Shown one piece after another: positions 1 through 9,378 of a stretch of DNA of 64,000 nucleotides. Each line of letters opens with the position of its first letter. Position 1 is the first letter of the stretch. Source of the stretch: CAMFLJ01 sp965279255 (lineage in GTDB: Bacteria; Actinomycetota; Acidimicrobiia; Acidimicrobiales; Acidimicrobilacustridaceae); assembly GCA_965279255.1 (NCBI GenBank), contig OZ257146.1:124001-188000 (forward strand), written 5' to 3'. Made by a program: the position numbers and the translations under genes. The notes under the pieces were generated by a model. The model saw only the letters and a list, made by a program, of their open reading frames with translations, did no database searches and was not told the DNA's origin.

Positions 1-7
1 AGTGACC

Positions 8-2113
8 ATGTCGGACACCAGGCTCGTGTCGACCTTCTGCCGGATCTGCGAGCCGCTGTGCCCGCTCGTCGCCGAGGTCGATGCCGACGAGACCGTCGTG
101 GCGATCCACCCCGACCGCGACCATCCGGCCGGTGCCGGCTTCGCCTGCCACAAGGGCACCGGCTTCGCGGCCGTGCACCACGATCCGGACCGGCTCGACC
201 ATCCCCTGCGGCGGACGAACCCGAAGTCGGAGTCGTCGGCGACGTTCGAGCGGGTCTCGTGGGACGACGCCCTGGGCGAGATCGGCGAGCGGCTCCGCGC
301 CATCCGCGAGCAGCACGGGCCCGAGGCGGTGGGGGCGTACTGGGGGAACCCGCTCGCCTACACGTCGTCGGGCATCCCGACCGTCTACGCCTTCTGGGCG
401 AAGATGCAGTCGACGCGGCTCTTCGGCGGCCTCACCCAGGACCTCTCCAACAAGTTCGCGGCCATGGACGCCATGGTCGGAGCCGAGAGCATCTTCCCGG
501 TCCCCGACCTCCAGCACACCGACCACCTGCTCCTGCTCGGCAGCGACCCCAGCGGCGGCCACCTCACGGCGGCATCGGTGCCCAACGCCCTCGACGCCGT
601 CCGGGCCATCGGCGAGCGGGGCGGCTCGGTCACCTTCGTCAACCCCCGTCGCATCCGCGCCGTCGAGCTGGGCCTGGGCGTGCACCTGCAGATCCGGCCC
701 GACACCGACCTCTACCTGCTCGCCGCCATCCTCACCGAGCTCGACCGCCTCGGCGGGTGGGACGACGCCGTGCTGGCCGCCCACGCCCGCAACGTCGAGG
801 GCCTGCGGGAGTTCATCGCCCCGTTCGACGCCGACTCGGTCGCCGCGGTCACCGGGCTCGACCCCGATGCGATCCGCGGTGAGGCCCGGGCCTTCGCCGA
901 GGCGCCCACGGCGATCGCCCACATGGGCACCGGCGGCAACATGGGTCGGCAGGGCACGCCCGTCTACTGGCTGCTCACCATGCTCAACCTGGTGTCGGGC
1001 AACCTCGGGCGCCCGGGCGGCGGCCTGCTGAAGGGCCAGCCCCCCGCCGAGCACTTCGACGAGCTCCCCGAACGCTTCTTCGACTCACCCGTGGGCCCTG
1101 TCCGCCACCTGTGGGGCCACGTGCCCGGCAACCTGCTCGCCGACTACGTCACCGCCCCGACCGAGCCGCTGCGGGCGCTGCTGGTGATCGGCGGCAACCC
1201 GATCATGGCCATCCCGGGCGAGGAGCGCCTGCGCGAGGCGTTCCCCCACCTCGAGCTCGTCGTCACCATGGACCTCTACCGCAGCGCCACCGCCGAGCTG
1301 TCGGACTACGTGCTCCCGGTGAGCGACTGGCTCGAGCGCGCCGACTACCGCGGCGGCGGCCTGGCCACCGTCCCCTGGGCCCAGTATTCCGACGCGGTGG
1401 TGCCGGCGGCGGGGGAGCGGAAGGAAGAGTGGTGGATCCTGGCGCGCATCGAGCAGGAGCTGGGCCTGCCGTCCATGCTCGACGACGGCATCGAGTTCCC
1501 GGCGATGATCCATGGGGTCATGGCCGACATGGCCGGCACGTCGGTCGACGAGCTGCGGTCACTGCCCTCGAACACGCTGGTCCTCCCGCGGTACGAGTCG
1601 CTGCGCATCGAGGACGTGGTCGCCTACAACGACGGCCGCATCGACTGCTGCCCGCCGTCGTTCGTCCCCCTGCTCGATCGGGCCCGTGCGATCTTCGATG
1701 AGCTGCGCGCTGAGCCGGCCGACCAACTGAAGCTGATCCAGTGGCGCAACCGGCGCCAGCACAACACGTGGGGTCGGCGCCTCATGCCCAGGCTCCGCGA
1801 GGGCGAGAACGCCCGGAACCCGATCTTCTTCCACCCCGACGACGCCGCGCACCGGGGTCTGGCCCCGGGTGACCCGGTTGCGGTGCGGTCGGAGTGGGGT
1901 CGCGTCGAGACCGTGGTCGGCATCGACGACGCCCTCCGCCGTGGCGTGGTGGCGTTGAGCCACGGCTACGGCGACCGGTCGGCCGACGACGACCCGGAGG
2001 CCGAGGTCGGCGTCAACGTGAACCGCCTGCTCCCGTCCGGTCCCGGCAGCTACGAGCGCTACAGCAGCATGGCCTTCATGGTCGGCATCCCCGTCGACGT
2101 CGAGCCCGTCTGA
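8..2113 (+). CDS. Molybdopterin-dependent oxidoreductase (bis-MGD, 4Fe-4S)
   Basis: About 701 aa, the usual size of single-subunit DMSO-reductase-family oxidoreductases. The N-terminus has the Cys pattern CRICEPLC followed by a fourth Cys in GFACHKG, the ligand set of the N-terminal 4Fe-4S cluster. The middle has the molybdopterin domain (VIGGNPIMAIPGEERL) and the C-terminus a dinucleotide-binding beta-barrel (NARNPIFFHPDDAAHRGLAPGD). No Tat signal is visible, so a cytoplasmic enzyme is inferred; the substrate is unknown. ATG at 8 is chosen; a GTG at 2 in the same frame is possible, and because the window begins here an upstream start cannot be excluded. It ends 4 bp from the convergent gene. 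Confidence 0.9.
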   Translation: MSDTRLVSTFCRICEPLCPLVAEVDADETVVAIHPDRDHPAGAGFACHKGTGFAAVHHDPDRLDHPLRRTNPKSESSATFERVSWDDALGEIGERLRAIREQHGPEAVGAYWGNPLAYTSSGIPTVYAFWAKMQSTRLFGGLTQDLSNKFAAMDAMVGAESIFPVPDLQHTDHLLLLGSDPSGGHLTAASVPNALDAVRAIGERGGSVTFVNPRRIRAVELGLGVHLQIRPDTDLYLLAAILTELDRLGGWDDAVLAAHARNVEGLREFIAPFDADSVAAVTGLDPDAIRGEARAFAEAPTAIAHMGTGGNMGRQGTPVYWLLTMLNLVSGNLGRPGGGLLKGQPPAEHFDELPERFFDSPVGPVRHLWGHVPGNLLADYVTAPTEPLRALLVIGGNPIMAIPGEERLREAFPHLELVVTMDLYRSATAELSDYVLPVSDWLERADYRGGGLATVPWAQYSDAVVPAAGERKEEWWILARIEQELGLPSMLDDGIEFPAMIHGVMADMAGTSVDELRSLPSNTLVLPRYESLRIEDVVAYNDGRIDCCPPSFVPLLDRARAIFDELRAEPADQLKLIQWRNRRQHNTWGRRLMPRLREGENARNPIFFHPDDAAHRGLAPGDPVAVRSEWGRVETVVGIDDALRRGVVALSHGYGDRSADDDPEAEVGVNVNRLLPSGPGSYERYSSMAFMVGIPVDVEPV

Positions 2114-2117
2114 TCGG

Positions 2118-3101
2118 TCAGGAGCGGGCCGAGCCGACCACCGCCGCCGCGGCGGCGACCCCGGACAGCGCGGCGCCCTCGACCTTGGCCCCGCCGAATG
2201 CGTCGCCGGCGAACACCAGCGTCGGGAGGTGGGCCGCGAGCAGGCACGGCTCGGCGTGCGCCACCGACGGCTTGGCGTAGCGCCAGCGCTGGATCTGCAC
2301 CGCGCCCGGAAGCGGTGCGGACGCGAGCCGGGCCACCGCCAGCAGCTCGTCGACGACGACCCGGTCGTCGGACTCCCAGTGGGCCAGGCTGAAGTCGGCG
2401 GTGGCGTGGATGGTCACCGCCGGTGCCTGAGACACGCCCTTGAGCTGGTTGTCGGCCATCCAGTCGATGGGCCCGTCGGCAGGGTTGACAGCTCCCGGAC
2501 CGGCCAGCCCGGAGGGCCCGTCGAGCGGGGCCATCAGGGCGAGGCACGGGTCGTAGCGGATGCGGGAGAGCGCGTCGGCGTCGCCGGGGGAGAGGACGAC
2601 CGCGCCGGCGGCGAGCAGGTCGAGGGCCTGGGGTACCGGCGCGGTCACGACGACGGCGTCGGCGTCGAGGCGACCACCGTCGTCGAGGACGACGCGCCAC
2701 GAGCGGTCGTCGTGAGCCAGCGAGGCGACGCGGGTGGCGGTGCGCACGTCGAGCCCCCGGGCCAGGTGCTTGGCCACGGCGTTCATCGAGACCGTGCCCC
2801 GGAAGCGGGTGTGGCCGTCGTCGCCGGTCAGGCCCTCCGGGCCGATGCGGCCGCGGAACCAGGGGGAGGCGACGCCGGCCTCGACCCAGCCCTCCACCGT
2901 GGCGGCGAACTCGTGGGTGTGGGTCGTGACGAACTGAGCGCCGTGGTCGAAGGTGGCCTCACCGATGCGGCGGGTGGCCATCCGGCCTCCGACCCCGCGC
3001 CCCTTGTCGAGCACCACGAGGTCGTGGTCGGGGGCGAGGATGCGCGCCGCGGTGAGACCGGCCATGCCCGCTCCCAGCACGACGACCCTTCGTCGGCTCA
3101 C
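2118..3101 (-). CDS. FAD-dependent amine oxidase / renalase-like oxidoreductase
   Basis: 327 aa starting at GTG 3101 (VSRRRVVVLGAGMAG). The first 30 residues form a Rossmann dinucleotide-binding motif GxGxxG followed by an acidic strand end and the DKGRGVGGRMATRR segment that is typical of NAD(P)/FAD-dependent renalase-like proteins. The C-terminus has the second FAD contact, VFAGDAFGGAKVEGAALSG. The start overlaps the stop of the preceding membrane-protein gene as GTGA, so the two are translationally coupled. Longer upstream extension in this frame is open only because of high GC. The substrate cannot be told from the sequence. Confidence 0.88.
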   Translation of the reverse strand: MSRRRVVVLGAGMAGLTAARILAPDHDLVVLDKGRGVGGRMATRRIGEATFDHGAQFVTTHTHEFAATVEGWVEAGVASPWFRGRIGPEGLTGDDGHTRFRGTVSMNAVAKHLARGLDVRTATRVASLAHDDRSWRVVLDDGGRLDADAVVVTAPVPQALDLLAAGAVVLSPGDADALSRIRYDPCLALMAPLDGPSGLAGPGAVNPADGPIDWMADNQLKGVSQAPAVTIHATADFSLAHWESDDRVVVDELLAVARLASAPLPGAVQIQRWRYAKPSVAHAEPCLLAAHLPTLVFAGDAFGGAKVEGAALSGVAAAAAVVGSARS

Positions 3102-3547
3102 GTCGGCACCGCCACGAGGAGCATGGCGACGGCGACGGCTCCGCGAGCCGACCAGCCGGCGGTGCGGATCCAGTTGGTGGCCACCAGGCGCCGCACGAGG
3201 TCGGGGTCGGCGCCGGCGGAGAGGCGGCCGTGGGCCGGCACCTGCAGCAGCACGGTCGAGGCGTGGATCACGAGCAGGAGGAAGAGGCCCAGGAGCGGGA
3301 GCAGGAGCCCGACCTCGTCGCGCAGGGTGGCCGCGACCGCCAACGCGGCGACGCCCTCGACGGCCATGAACGGGCCGACCACCCACGAGGTCCGCCGCTG
3401 GTGCTCGGTCTCGTAGGTCGAGAACCCGTCGGGGCCGACCCGGGCGAAGAGCGGGTAGTGGACGACCTGGACGAACCAGATGAGCCCGACCATCCCCGCA
3501 GTGGCGAAGAGGTGGATGGTGAGGAGCGCGGTGGCGGTGGTCGACAC
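3098..3547 (-). CDS. Small integral membrane protein
   Basis: 149 aa from GTG 3547 (VSTTATALLTIHLFATAG). Four hydrophobic segments are seen at about 5-25, 55-77, 85-107 and 130-148; the first helix carries a WFVQVVHYPLFARVG segment, and EHQRRTSWVVGPFMAVEG links helices 1 and 2. This resembles small four-helix actinobacterial DUF-type membrane proteins. The stop overlaps the next gene's GTG as GTGA, which suggests a shared function with the FAD oxidoreductase. No precise function is claimed. Confidence 0.75.
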   Translation of the reverse strand: MSTTATALLTIHLFATAGMVGLIWFVQVVHYPLFARVGPDGFSTYETEHQRRTSWVVGPFMAVEGVAALAVAATLRDEVGLLLPLLGLFLLLVIHASTVLLQVPAHGRLSAGADPDLVRRLVATNWIRTAGWSARGAVAVAMLLVAVPT

Positions 3548-3613
3548 GGGCTCAGGCTCGCACCTGCACCGGTGACAACCCCCGCCGGGCGCTCGATTCC
3601 CCGACGCCACCCT

Positions 3614-3666
3614 CGTTCTGGTGGAGATCCGCCCGCGGGATCCGGGGGTGGACCTCCACCAGAACG
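3614..3666. repeat. 53-bp intergenic palindrome (13-bp perfect arms)
   Basis: Arms CGTTCTGGTGGAG (3614-3626) and CTCCACCAGAACG (3654-3666) are perfect inverted repeats, with a further inner GATCC/GGATC pairing around GCCCGCG. It lies between two minus-strand genes, 23 bp after the deacylase stop. It may act as a terminator or processing hairpin, or be a copy of a dispersed palindromic repeat. Confidence 0.7.
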
Positions 3667-3688
3667 GGATGTCTGCCGTCGTTCGGGC

Positions 3689-5413
3689 TCAGGCCACGGG
3701 CACGGTGACGGTGTCGCGCCCGGAGCGGAGCGTGGTGCCCGGGGTGGCGCCGGTCGGGTGGCCGTCGACGATGGTGGTGACGCCGCCGACCAGCACCCGG
3801 CGGATGCCCACGGGCTCGGCCGTGAGCCGCACCGAGCCCCCCGGGAGATCGTGGACCAGGCGCGACGCGCCGGCGTCGATGGTGTCGGGGTCGAACAGCA
3901 CGATGTCGGCGTGGCCCCCCGGCTCGAGCCGGCCGCGGTCGACCAGGCCGAGCAGACGGGCCGGCGCGTCGGTGAGCATCTCGACGGCCCGCTCGAGGGG
4001 CACGAGGCGCCGGCCCCGCAGGCAGTCGGCCAGGAACTGCGCGGGGTAGGGCCCGCCGCACATCCGGTCGAGGTGGGCACCGGCGTCGCTGCCGCCGAGG
4101 AGCACGTCCTCGTCCTCCCAGAGCTCGCGGCGCAGGGCCCAGTGGGCGTCGTCGTCGTCGGTGGGCGAGGGCCACAGCACGGTGCGGAGCTCGTCGGCCA
4201 GCACGACGTCGACGAGGCAGTCGAACGGCTCGATGCCCCGCTCGGCGGCGATGTCCTCGACCAGCCGGCCGGTGAGCCCGGCGTTGGTGTCGGAGAACGT
4301 GTCACCGATGCGGTAGCGGGCGAAGTCGGTGAGCCGGTTGAACATGCCGACGTCGCCGCTGGCCCCGGCGAGGAGGCGGGCCCGCACCTCGGGATCGCGA
4401 AGGGCGACCGTCCGCTCGGCCACGGGCAGGTTCAGCACCTCGCCCCAGCCGGGCAAGAGGTTCAGCGCGCAGTAGCTGCCGAAGCTCATGTTCATCGGGA
4501 CGATGACCGGCATGGTGAGGGCCACGACCCGCCCACCGCGCGCTCGGGCCACCCGAGACGGCAGGAGGTGGGCCTCGATGCGCTCGGGGCTGGCGGCGTC
4601 GACCACCAGGACGTTCCAGTTGAGGATGCGGTCGGCGGCGACGGAGAGCGCGGCCATGAGGTCGGCCTCCTCCTCGTCGAACCCGGCGCTCGCCCCGGAG
4701 AAGATGCCCTCCAGGGTGGTGCCCTCGTGCTCGCCGACCACCGCGGCGAGCGACAGCAGCTCCTCGCGGTCGGCGCCCTTGGCCGGCACCGGCCGGCCGT
4801 CGGCGTCGCTGTGGTACTCGGACACGTCGATCGACAGGCCGAGCGCGCCCTGGGCCAGAGATGCGTCGAGCAGGGCCCGCACCCGCTCGAGCTCGTCGGC
4901 GGTGGACGGCCGGCCGTTGGCGTCGTCGCCGATGGCGATGCGGCGCAGCGTCGAGTGGCCGACGAGGAAGCCGGCGTTGACGGCGAGGCGGCCATCGAGG
5001 GCGTCGAGGTAGGACCCGAAGTCGCGCCACCCCCAGTCGGCTCCCCGTTCGAGGGCGTCGACCGGCATGCCCTCGACCTTGGCCAGCAGCTCGCGGAGGT
5101 AGGGCGCGTTGGCGGCGTCGATCGGCGCCAGCCCGAAGCTGCAGTTGCCGCCGATGACCGTGGTGACGCCGTGGCCGCCCGAGGGTGAGGCCCCGCCGTC
5201 CCACATGAGCTGCGCGTCGTAGTGGGTGTGCAGGTCGACGAACCCCGGGCAGGCGACCAGGCCGGTGGCGTCGATCGTCTCGAGGGCGGGCTCGTCGACC
5301 TCGCCGATCGCGACGATGCGGCCGTCGCGGATGCCGATGGCCCCGGTCGTGGCCGGCGCGCCGGTTCCGTCGACGATGGTCGCGTTGGTGATCAGGAGAT
5401 CGAGCGTCGTCAT
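3689..5413 (-). CDS. N-acyl-D-amino-acid deacylase family amidohydrolase
   Basis: 574 aa, normal for the D-aminoacylase branch of metal-dependent amidohydrolases. Metal ligands appear in GFVDLHTHYDAQLMWD (about 58-73), the substrate-channel motif is HGVTTVIGGNCSFGLAP, and a late SDAGAHLD carries the catalytic Asp. The enzyme class hydrolyses N-acyl-D-amino acids or related cyclic amides, but the exact substrate is not deducible. ATG 5413 is chosen because a TACCGT hexamer sits exactly 7 nt upstream, predicting a leaderless transcript. A paralogue of similar length lies at 42452-44185. Confidence 0.88.
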   Translation of the reverse strand: MTTLDLLITNATIVDGTGAPATTGAIGIRDGRIVAIGEVDEPALETIDATGLVACPGFVDLHTHYDAQLMWDGGASPSGGHGVTTVIGGNCSFGLAPIDAANAPYLRELLAKVEGMPVDALERGADWGWRDFGSYLDALDGRLAVNAGFLVGHSTLRRIAIGDDANGRPSTADELERVRALLDASLAQGALGLSIDVSEYHSDADGRPVPAKGADREELLSLAAVVGEHEGTTLEGIFSGASAGFDEEEADLMAALSVAADRILNWNVLVVDAASPERIEAHLLPSRVARARGGRVVALTMPVIVPMNMSFGSYCALNLLPGWGEVLNLPVAERTVALRDPEVRARLLAGASGDVGMFNRLTDFARYRIGDTFSDTNAGLTGRLVEDIAAERGIEPFDCLVDVVLADELRTVLWPSPTDDDDAHWALRRELWEDEDVLLGGSDAGAHLDRMCGGPYPAQFLADCLRGRRLVPLERAVEMLTDAPARLLGLVDRGRLEPGGHADIVLFDPDTIDAGASRLVHDLPGGSVRLTAEPVGIRRVLVGGVTTIVDGHPTGATPGTTLRSGRDTVTVPVA

Positions 5414-5420
5414 GCCCGCG

Positions 5421-5426
5421 ACGGTA
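5421..5426 (-). promoter_or_regulatory. Leaderless minus-10 element for the deacylase
   Basis: TACCGT (read on the minus strand) is followed by 7 nt and then ATG at 5413. This matches the TANNNT-N7-start arrangement repeated elsewhere in the window. No Shine-Dalgarno sequence is present. Confidence 0.5.
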
Positions 5427-5526
5427 CGCAGGTTTCGCATCGCGCGGGCGAGGCGGGTGGAGGGCCGGCGATCCGATCAGAATGGGCACCCCACGCTCCG
5501 GTGCGTCCGACGATCCGAGGTCCCCG

Positions 5527-6342
5527 ATGACGAAGCCGTTCCTGAAGGTCGAGCGAGACGGCCACGTCGCCGTCATCACCTTCGACCGGCCCGAGAAGCT
5601 CAACGCCTGGGCCTGGGGCCCGACCAACGAGCTGTGCGCGGCGGCCGACGAGATCCGCTTCGACCGGTCGGTGCGCGCCGTCGTGCTCCGCGGGGAGGGC
5701 CGTGCGTTCTGCGCGGGGGAGGACCTCAAGCCCGAGACCGACGACGTCGAGGAGCGCCACCCGGGCCGGTCGGGGGCGGAGAAGACCCTGCTCGCCTACG
5801 AGCGTGCGACCTACCTGTTCGAGCGCTGGGGGGTGGTCGACCAACTGCCGCAGCCGGTCATCGCCGCCATCCACGGCTACTGCCTGGGTGCCGGCCTCGA
5901 GATCGCCATGCTCGCCGACATCCGCATCGCCGCCACCGACGCCGTCTTCGCCCTGCCCCAGGTCACCCTCGGCACCCAGGTCGTGGGTGGGGCCGACCTG
6001 CGGATGGTCAGCGAGCTCGGCGCGGGCCGCACCAAGCTGCTCGCCATGACCGGCCGTCGCTTCGGCCCGGTCGAGGCCGAGCAGTGGGGCCTCGTCCAGC
6101 AGGTGGTCGCGCCCGAGGAGCTCGAGGGCACGGCCCTCTCCCTCGCCCACGAGATCGCGGCCAACGCACCCCTCGCCGTGCAGGGCGTCAAGCGGGCCGT
6201 GAACTCGGTGGCGTACCGCGGCTTCGCCGAGGTGGCCCGCCAGGAGGCGTTGGCCTCATCCGTGCTGTGGACCTCCGACGACGTCTACGAGGGCTTCGCC
6301 GCCAAGGCCCGCAAGGAGCAGGCCACCTTCGAGGGCAAGTAG
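5527..6342 (+). CDS. Enoyl-CoA hydratase/isomerase family protein (crotonase fold)
   Basis: 271 aa, the usual crotonase length. The oxyanion-hole motifs are seen as GRAFCAGEDLKPE (about 60-72) and IHGYCLGAGLEIAMLADIRIA (about 117-137), and the body carries FALPQVTLGTQVVGGADLR. One catalytic Glu position seems to be replaced by the TLGTQVVGGAD region, so hydratase versus isomerase cannot be decided. ATG 5527 follows GAGG at a usable distance; an upstream in-frame ATG at 5482 has no ribosome site. It is convergent with ilvD, with a gap of only 20 bp. Confidence 0.88.
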   Translation: MTKPFLKVERDGHVAVITFDRPEKLNAWAWGPTNELCAAADEIRFDRSVRAVVLRGEGRAFCAGEDLKPETDDVEERHPGRSGAEKTLLAYERATYLFERWGVVDQLPQPVIAAIHGYCLGAGLEIAMLADIRIAATDAVFALPQVTLGTQVVGGADLRMVSELGAGRTKLLAMTGRRFGPVEAEQWGLVQQVVAPEELEGTALSLAHEIAANAPLAVQGVKRAVNSVAYRGFAEVARQEALASSVLWTSDDVYEGFAAKARKEQATFEGK

Positions 6343-6362
6343 CGCTCGTCGGTGGGCCCGGT

Positions 6363-8066
6363 TCAGGGCACGCCGACGATGGCGCCGCTCGACGCGCTGC
6401 CGACGAGCGAGGCGTACTTGGCCAGGAAGCCGGTGCCCCGCGGCGGGGGCGGCGGCTGCCAGGCCCGCTGCCTTCGTTCCAGCTCGGCCGGGTCGACCTT
6501 CAGCTCCAGGCGCCGTTCGACCAGGTCGATCTCGACCTCGTCGCCGTCCCTCACGAAGGCGATCGGGCCGCCGACAGCGGCTTCCGGGGCCACGTGCCCG
6601 ATCGAGAGCCCGGTGGTCGCCCCCGAGAACCGGCCGTCGGTGATCAGGGCGACGTCCTGTCCGTGGCCGCTGCCGTTGACCGCCGCGGTGACGGCGAGCA
6701 TCTCGGGCATGCCCGGTCCTCCGCGGGGCCCTTCATTGCGGATCACGAGCACCTCACCGGGCGAGAGCCGGCCCGAGCGCACATGTTCCATGGCCGACGG
6801 CTCGTCCTCGAACACGACAGCCCGTCCGACGAACGCACGGGCGCTCACACCGGCCTGCTTGACGATGGCGCCATCGGGGGCGAGCGAGCCGCGGAGCACG
6901 GCCAGACCTCCGTCGGCGCGTCGGGGGTCGTCGAGGCGGCGCACCACGAGATCGTCGGGGCGCCGGGCCGAGGCGACGTTCTCGGCCAGGGTGCGGCCGT
7001 TGACGGTGAGGCAGTCGCCGTGGAGCAGGCCGCCCTCGAGCAGCTCGCGGAGCACGACGGGGACGCCTCCGATGCGCTCGAGGTCCGCCATCACGAATCG
7101 CCCACCGGGGCGGAGGTCGCCGATGAGGGGCGTGCGCCGGCTGATCCGGTCGAAGTCGTCGAGGTCGATGGTGACCCCGGCTTCGTGGGCGATGGCCATG
7201 AGGTGGAGGACCGCGTTGGTCGAGCCGCCCAACGCCATGACGACGGTGATCGCGTTCTCGAAGGCCTGGCGCGTGAGGATGCGGCTCGGGCGGAGGTCGG
7301 CCGCCACCGCCGCGGCGGCCGAGATGCCGCTGGCGAACGCGATCTGGTCCCGACCGTCGCTTCCCGCCGTGGGCCCGGCCGAGCCGGGGAGAGCCATGCC
7401 GAGGGCTTCGGCCTCGGCCGCGACGGTGTTTGCGGTGTACATCCCCGCGCACGAGCCGGGACCGGGGCACGCGGCCGCCTCGAGGGCCGCGAGCTCCTCG
7501 GGGTCCATCGTGCCCGAGCTCACCGCGCCGACGCCTTCGAACACGTCCTGGATCGTCACGTCGTGCCCTCGGTGGTGGCCGGGCACCATCGATCCGCCGT
7601 AGAGGAACACCGTCGGGAGGTCGAGCCGGGCGGCCGCCATCAGCATGGCGGGGAGGCTCTTGTCGCAGCCGGCGATGGTGACCATGGCGTCGAAGCGCTC
7701 GGCGTGGGCCATGCACTCGACGGAGTCGGCGATCAGGTCGCGTGACGGCAAGGACGCCCGCATGCCCTCGTGGCCCATGGCGATGCCGTCGGAGACGGCG
7801 ATGGTGCCGAAGGTCATCGGGACGCCGCCCCGCTGCCTCACACCGGCCGCAGCCCGGGTGGCGAGGGAGCCGAGCACGAGGTTGCAGGGGGTCACGTCGT
7901 TCCCCGCGGTGGCGATGGCGATCTGGGGCCGGTCGAAGTCGTCGTCGCCGAACCCGACGGCGCGCAAGAGGGCGCGTGCGGGCGCCCGCTCGATCCCGGC
8001 GGTGACCTCGCTGCTGCGCCGGGTGGGCCGCGCGACGGCGACCTCCTCGTGCTCATGAACGGTCAT
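6363..8066 (-). CDS. ilvD: Dihydroxy-acid dehydratase, 2Fe-2S type
   Basis: 567 aa. It dehydrates 2,3-dihydroxy acids in isoleucine/valine synthesis. Three Cys positions expected for the plant/mycobacterial 2Fe-2S class are present: DVTPCN, IAGCDKS and GPGSCAGMYTANT. The C-terminus has GGPGMPEML and GRFSGATTGLSIGHVAPEAA. A GGAGGA ribosome site precedes ATG 8066. It lies 49 nt downstream of cysN on the same strand, making it the likely last gene of the dab-cys operon. A second IlvD of the E. coli type is at 38014-39870. Confidence 0.93.
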   Translation of the reverse strand: MTVHEHEEVAVARPTRRSSEVTAGIERAPARALLRAVGFGDDDFDRPQIAIATAGNDVTPCNLVLGSLATRAAAGVRQRGGVPMTFGTIAVSDGIAMGHEGMRASLPSRDLIADSVECMAHAERFDAMVTIAGCDKSLPAMLMAAARLDLPTVFLYGGSMVPGHHRGHDVTIQDVFEGVGAVSSGTMDPEELAALEAAACPGPGSCAGMYTANTVAAEAEALGMALPGSAGPTAGSDGRDQIAFASGISAAAAVAADLRPSRILTRQAFENAITVVMALGGSTNAVLHLMAIAHEAGVTIDLDDFDRISRRTPLIGDLRPGGRFVMADLERIGGVPVVLRELLEGGLLHGDCLTVNGRTLAENVASARRPDDLVVRRLDDPRRADGGLAVLRGSLAPDGAIVKQAGVSARAFVGRAVVFEDEPSAMEHVRSGRLSPGEVLVIRNEGPRGGPGMPEMLAVTAAVNGSGHGQDVALITDGRFSGATTGLSIGHVAPEAAVGGPIAFVRDGDEVEIDLVERRLELKVDPAELERRQRAWQPPPPPRGTGFLAKYASLVGSASSGAIVGVP

Positions 8067-8115
8067 GTCGTCCTCCGGTGCTCTCGTGGGCCGGCGTCGT
8101 GACGGCCGGCCGTCG

Positions 8116-9378
8116 TCACGGCTGGGTGGGGCCGAGGATCATCCCGGCCGCGACGGTCGCGTCCGTCGCCTCGTCGATCAGCACGAAGCTGCCCGTGTCG
8201 CGGTTGCGGCGGTACTCGTCGAAGAAGAGCGGGGCCGTGGTCCGCAGGCTCACCCTGCCGATGTCGTTCAGCTCGAGCGCGGCGACGCCCTCGTCGCGGT
8301 GGAGGGTGTTCACGTCGAGGCGGTAGTGGAGCGCCTTCACGACCGACCGGACCGTCCGGGTCGTGTGCTTGAGGGCGACGCGGCTGCCCTCGCTCACGGT
8401 GGCCTTCTCGCTCAGCCAGCAGATCATGGCGTCGATGTCCTGGCCGACCCTGGGCTGGTTGTGGGCCCGGCACAACATGTCGCCACGGGAGATGTCCAGG
8501 TCGTCGGCGAGGGTGACCGCCACTGACATCGGGGCGAAGGCTTCGTCGATCGGCCCGGACGGGCCGTCGATGCCGCTGATCGTGGTGGTCAGCCCCGAGG
8601 GCAGGGCGACGACCTCGTCGCCGACGCGCATCACCCCGCCGGCGATGGTGCCGGCGTAGCCGCGGTAGTCGTGGTGCTCGTCGTCGCGCGGCCGGAGGAC
8701 GTACTGCACCGGGAACCGGGAGTCGATCAGGTTCCGGTCGGAGGCGATGTAGACGTTCTCGAGGTGGTGCAGCAGCGCCGGCCCCTCGTACCAACCCATG
8801 TGCTCGCTGCGGTGGACGACGTTGTCCCCGTGCAGCGCCGAGATCGGGATGAACGTGAGGTCGACGACGTCGAGCTTGGTGGCGAACGATCGGAACTCGT
8901 CGCACACCGCCTCGAACGCCGCAGGGTCGTAGTCGACCAGGTCCATCTTGTTCACGCACACGACGAGGTGGGGCACGCGCAGGAGCGACGCGAGGAACGC
9001 GTGACGTCGGGACTGCTCGGTGAGGCCCTGGCGGGCGTCGACGAGCACCAGAGCGAGGTCGGCTGTCGAGCAGCCGGTCACCATGTTGCGCGTGTACTGC
9101 GTGTGGCCGGGGGTGTCGGCGACGATGAACTTCCGCTTCGGGGTGGCGAAGTACCGGTAGGCCACGTCGATCGTGATCCCCTGCTCGCGCTCGGCCCGGA
9201 GGCCGTCGGTGAGCAGGGCGAGGTCGGTGTGGTCGGACCCCCTTCGGCGGCTGACCTCTTCGAGCACCTCGAGCTGGTCCTCGAAGATCGCCTTCGAGTC
9301 GTGGAGGAGCCGCCCGATCAGGGTGGACTTCCCGTCGTCGACGGAGCCCGCCGTGGCGAAGCGCAGGATCTCGGCCAT
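8116..9378 (-). CDS. cysN: Sulfate adenylyltransferase subunit 1 (GTPase)
   Basis: 420 aa, the length of stand-alone CysN without a fused CysC kinase. The N-terminus has the P-loop TAGSVDDGKSTLIGRLLHD, then DTPGHTQYTRNM (G3), and NKMDLVDYD (G4), followed by EF-Tu-like beta-barrel domains. It couples GTP hydrolysis to APS formation by CysD. ATG 9378 shares one nucleotide with the cysD stop (TGATG), showing translational coupling. Open sequence upstream in this frame belongs to cysD. Confidence 0.95.
   Translation of the reverse strand: MAEILRFATAGSVDDGKSTLIGRLLHDSKAIFEDQLEVLEEVSRRRGSDHTDLALLTDGLRAEREQGITIDVAYRYFATPKRKFIVADTPGHTQYTRNMVTGCSTADLALVLVDARQGLTEQSRRHAFLASLLRVPHLVVCVNKMDLVDYDPAAFEAVCDEFRSFATKLDVVDLTFIPISALHGDNVVHRSEHMGWYEGPALLHHLENVYIASDRNLIDSRFPVQYVLRPRDDEHHDYRGYAGTIAGGVMRVGDEVVALPSGLTTTISGIDGPSGPIDEAFAPMSVAVTLADDLDISRGDMLCRAHNQPRVGQDIDAMICWLSEKATVSEGSRVALKHTTRTVRSVVKALHYRLDVNTLHRDEGVAALELNDIGRVSLRTTAPLFFDEYRRNRDTGSFVLIDEATDATVAAGMILGPTQP

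Noticed and set aside
3230..7745. Long plus-strand open frames opposite the deacylase and ilvD
   Set aside because: They mirror the coding strand's third-position GC and have no recognisable motif.
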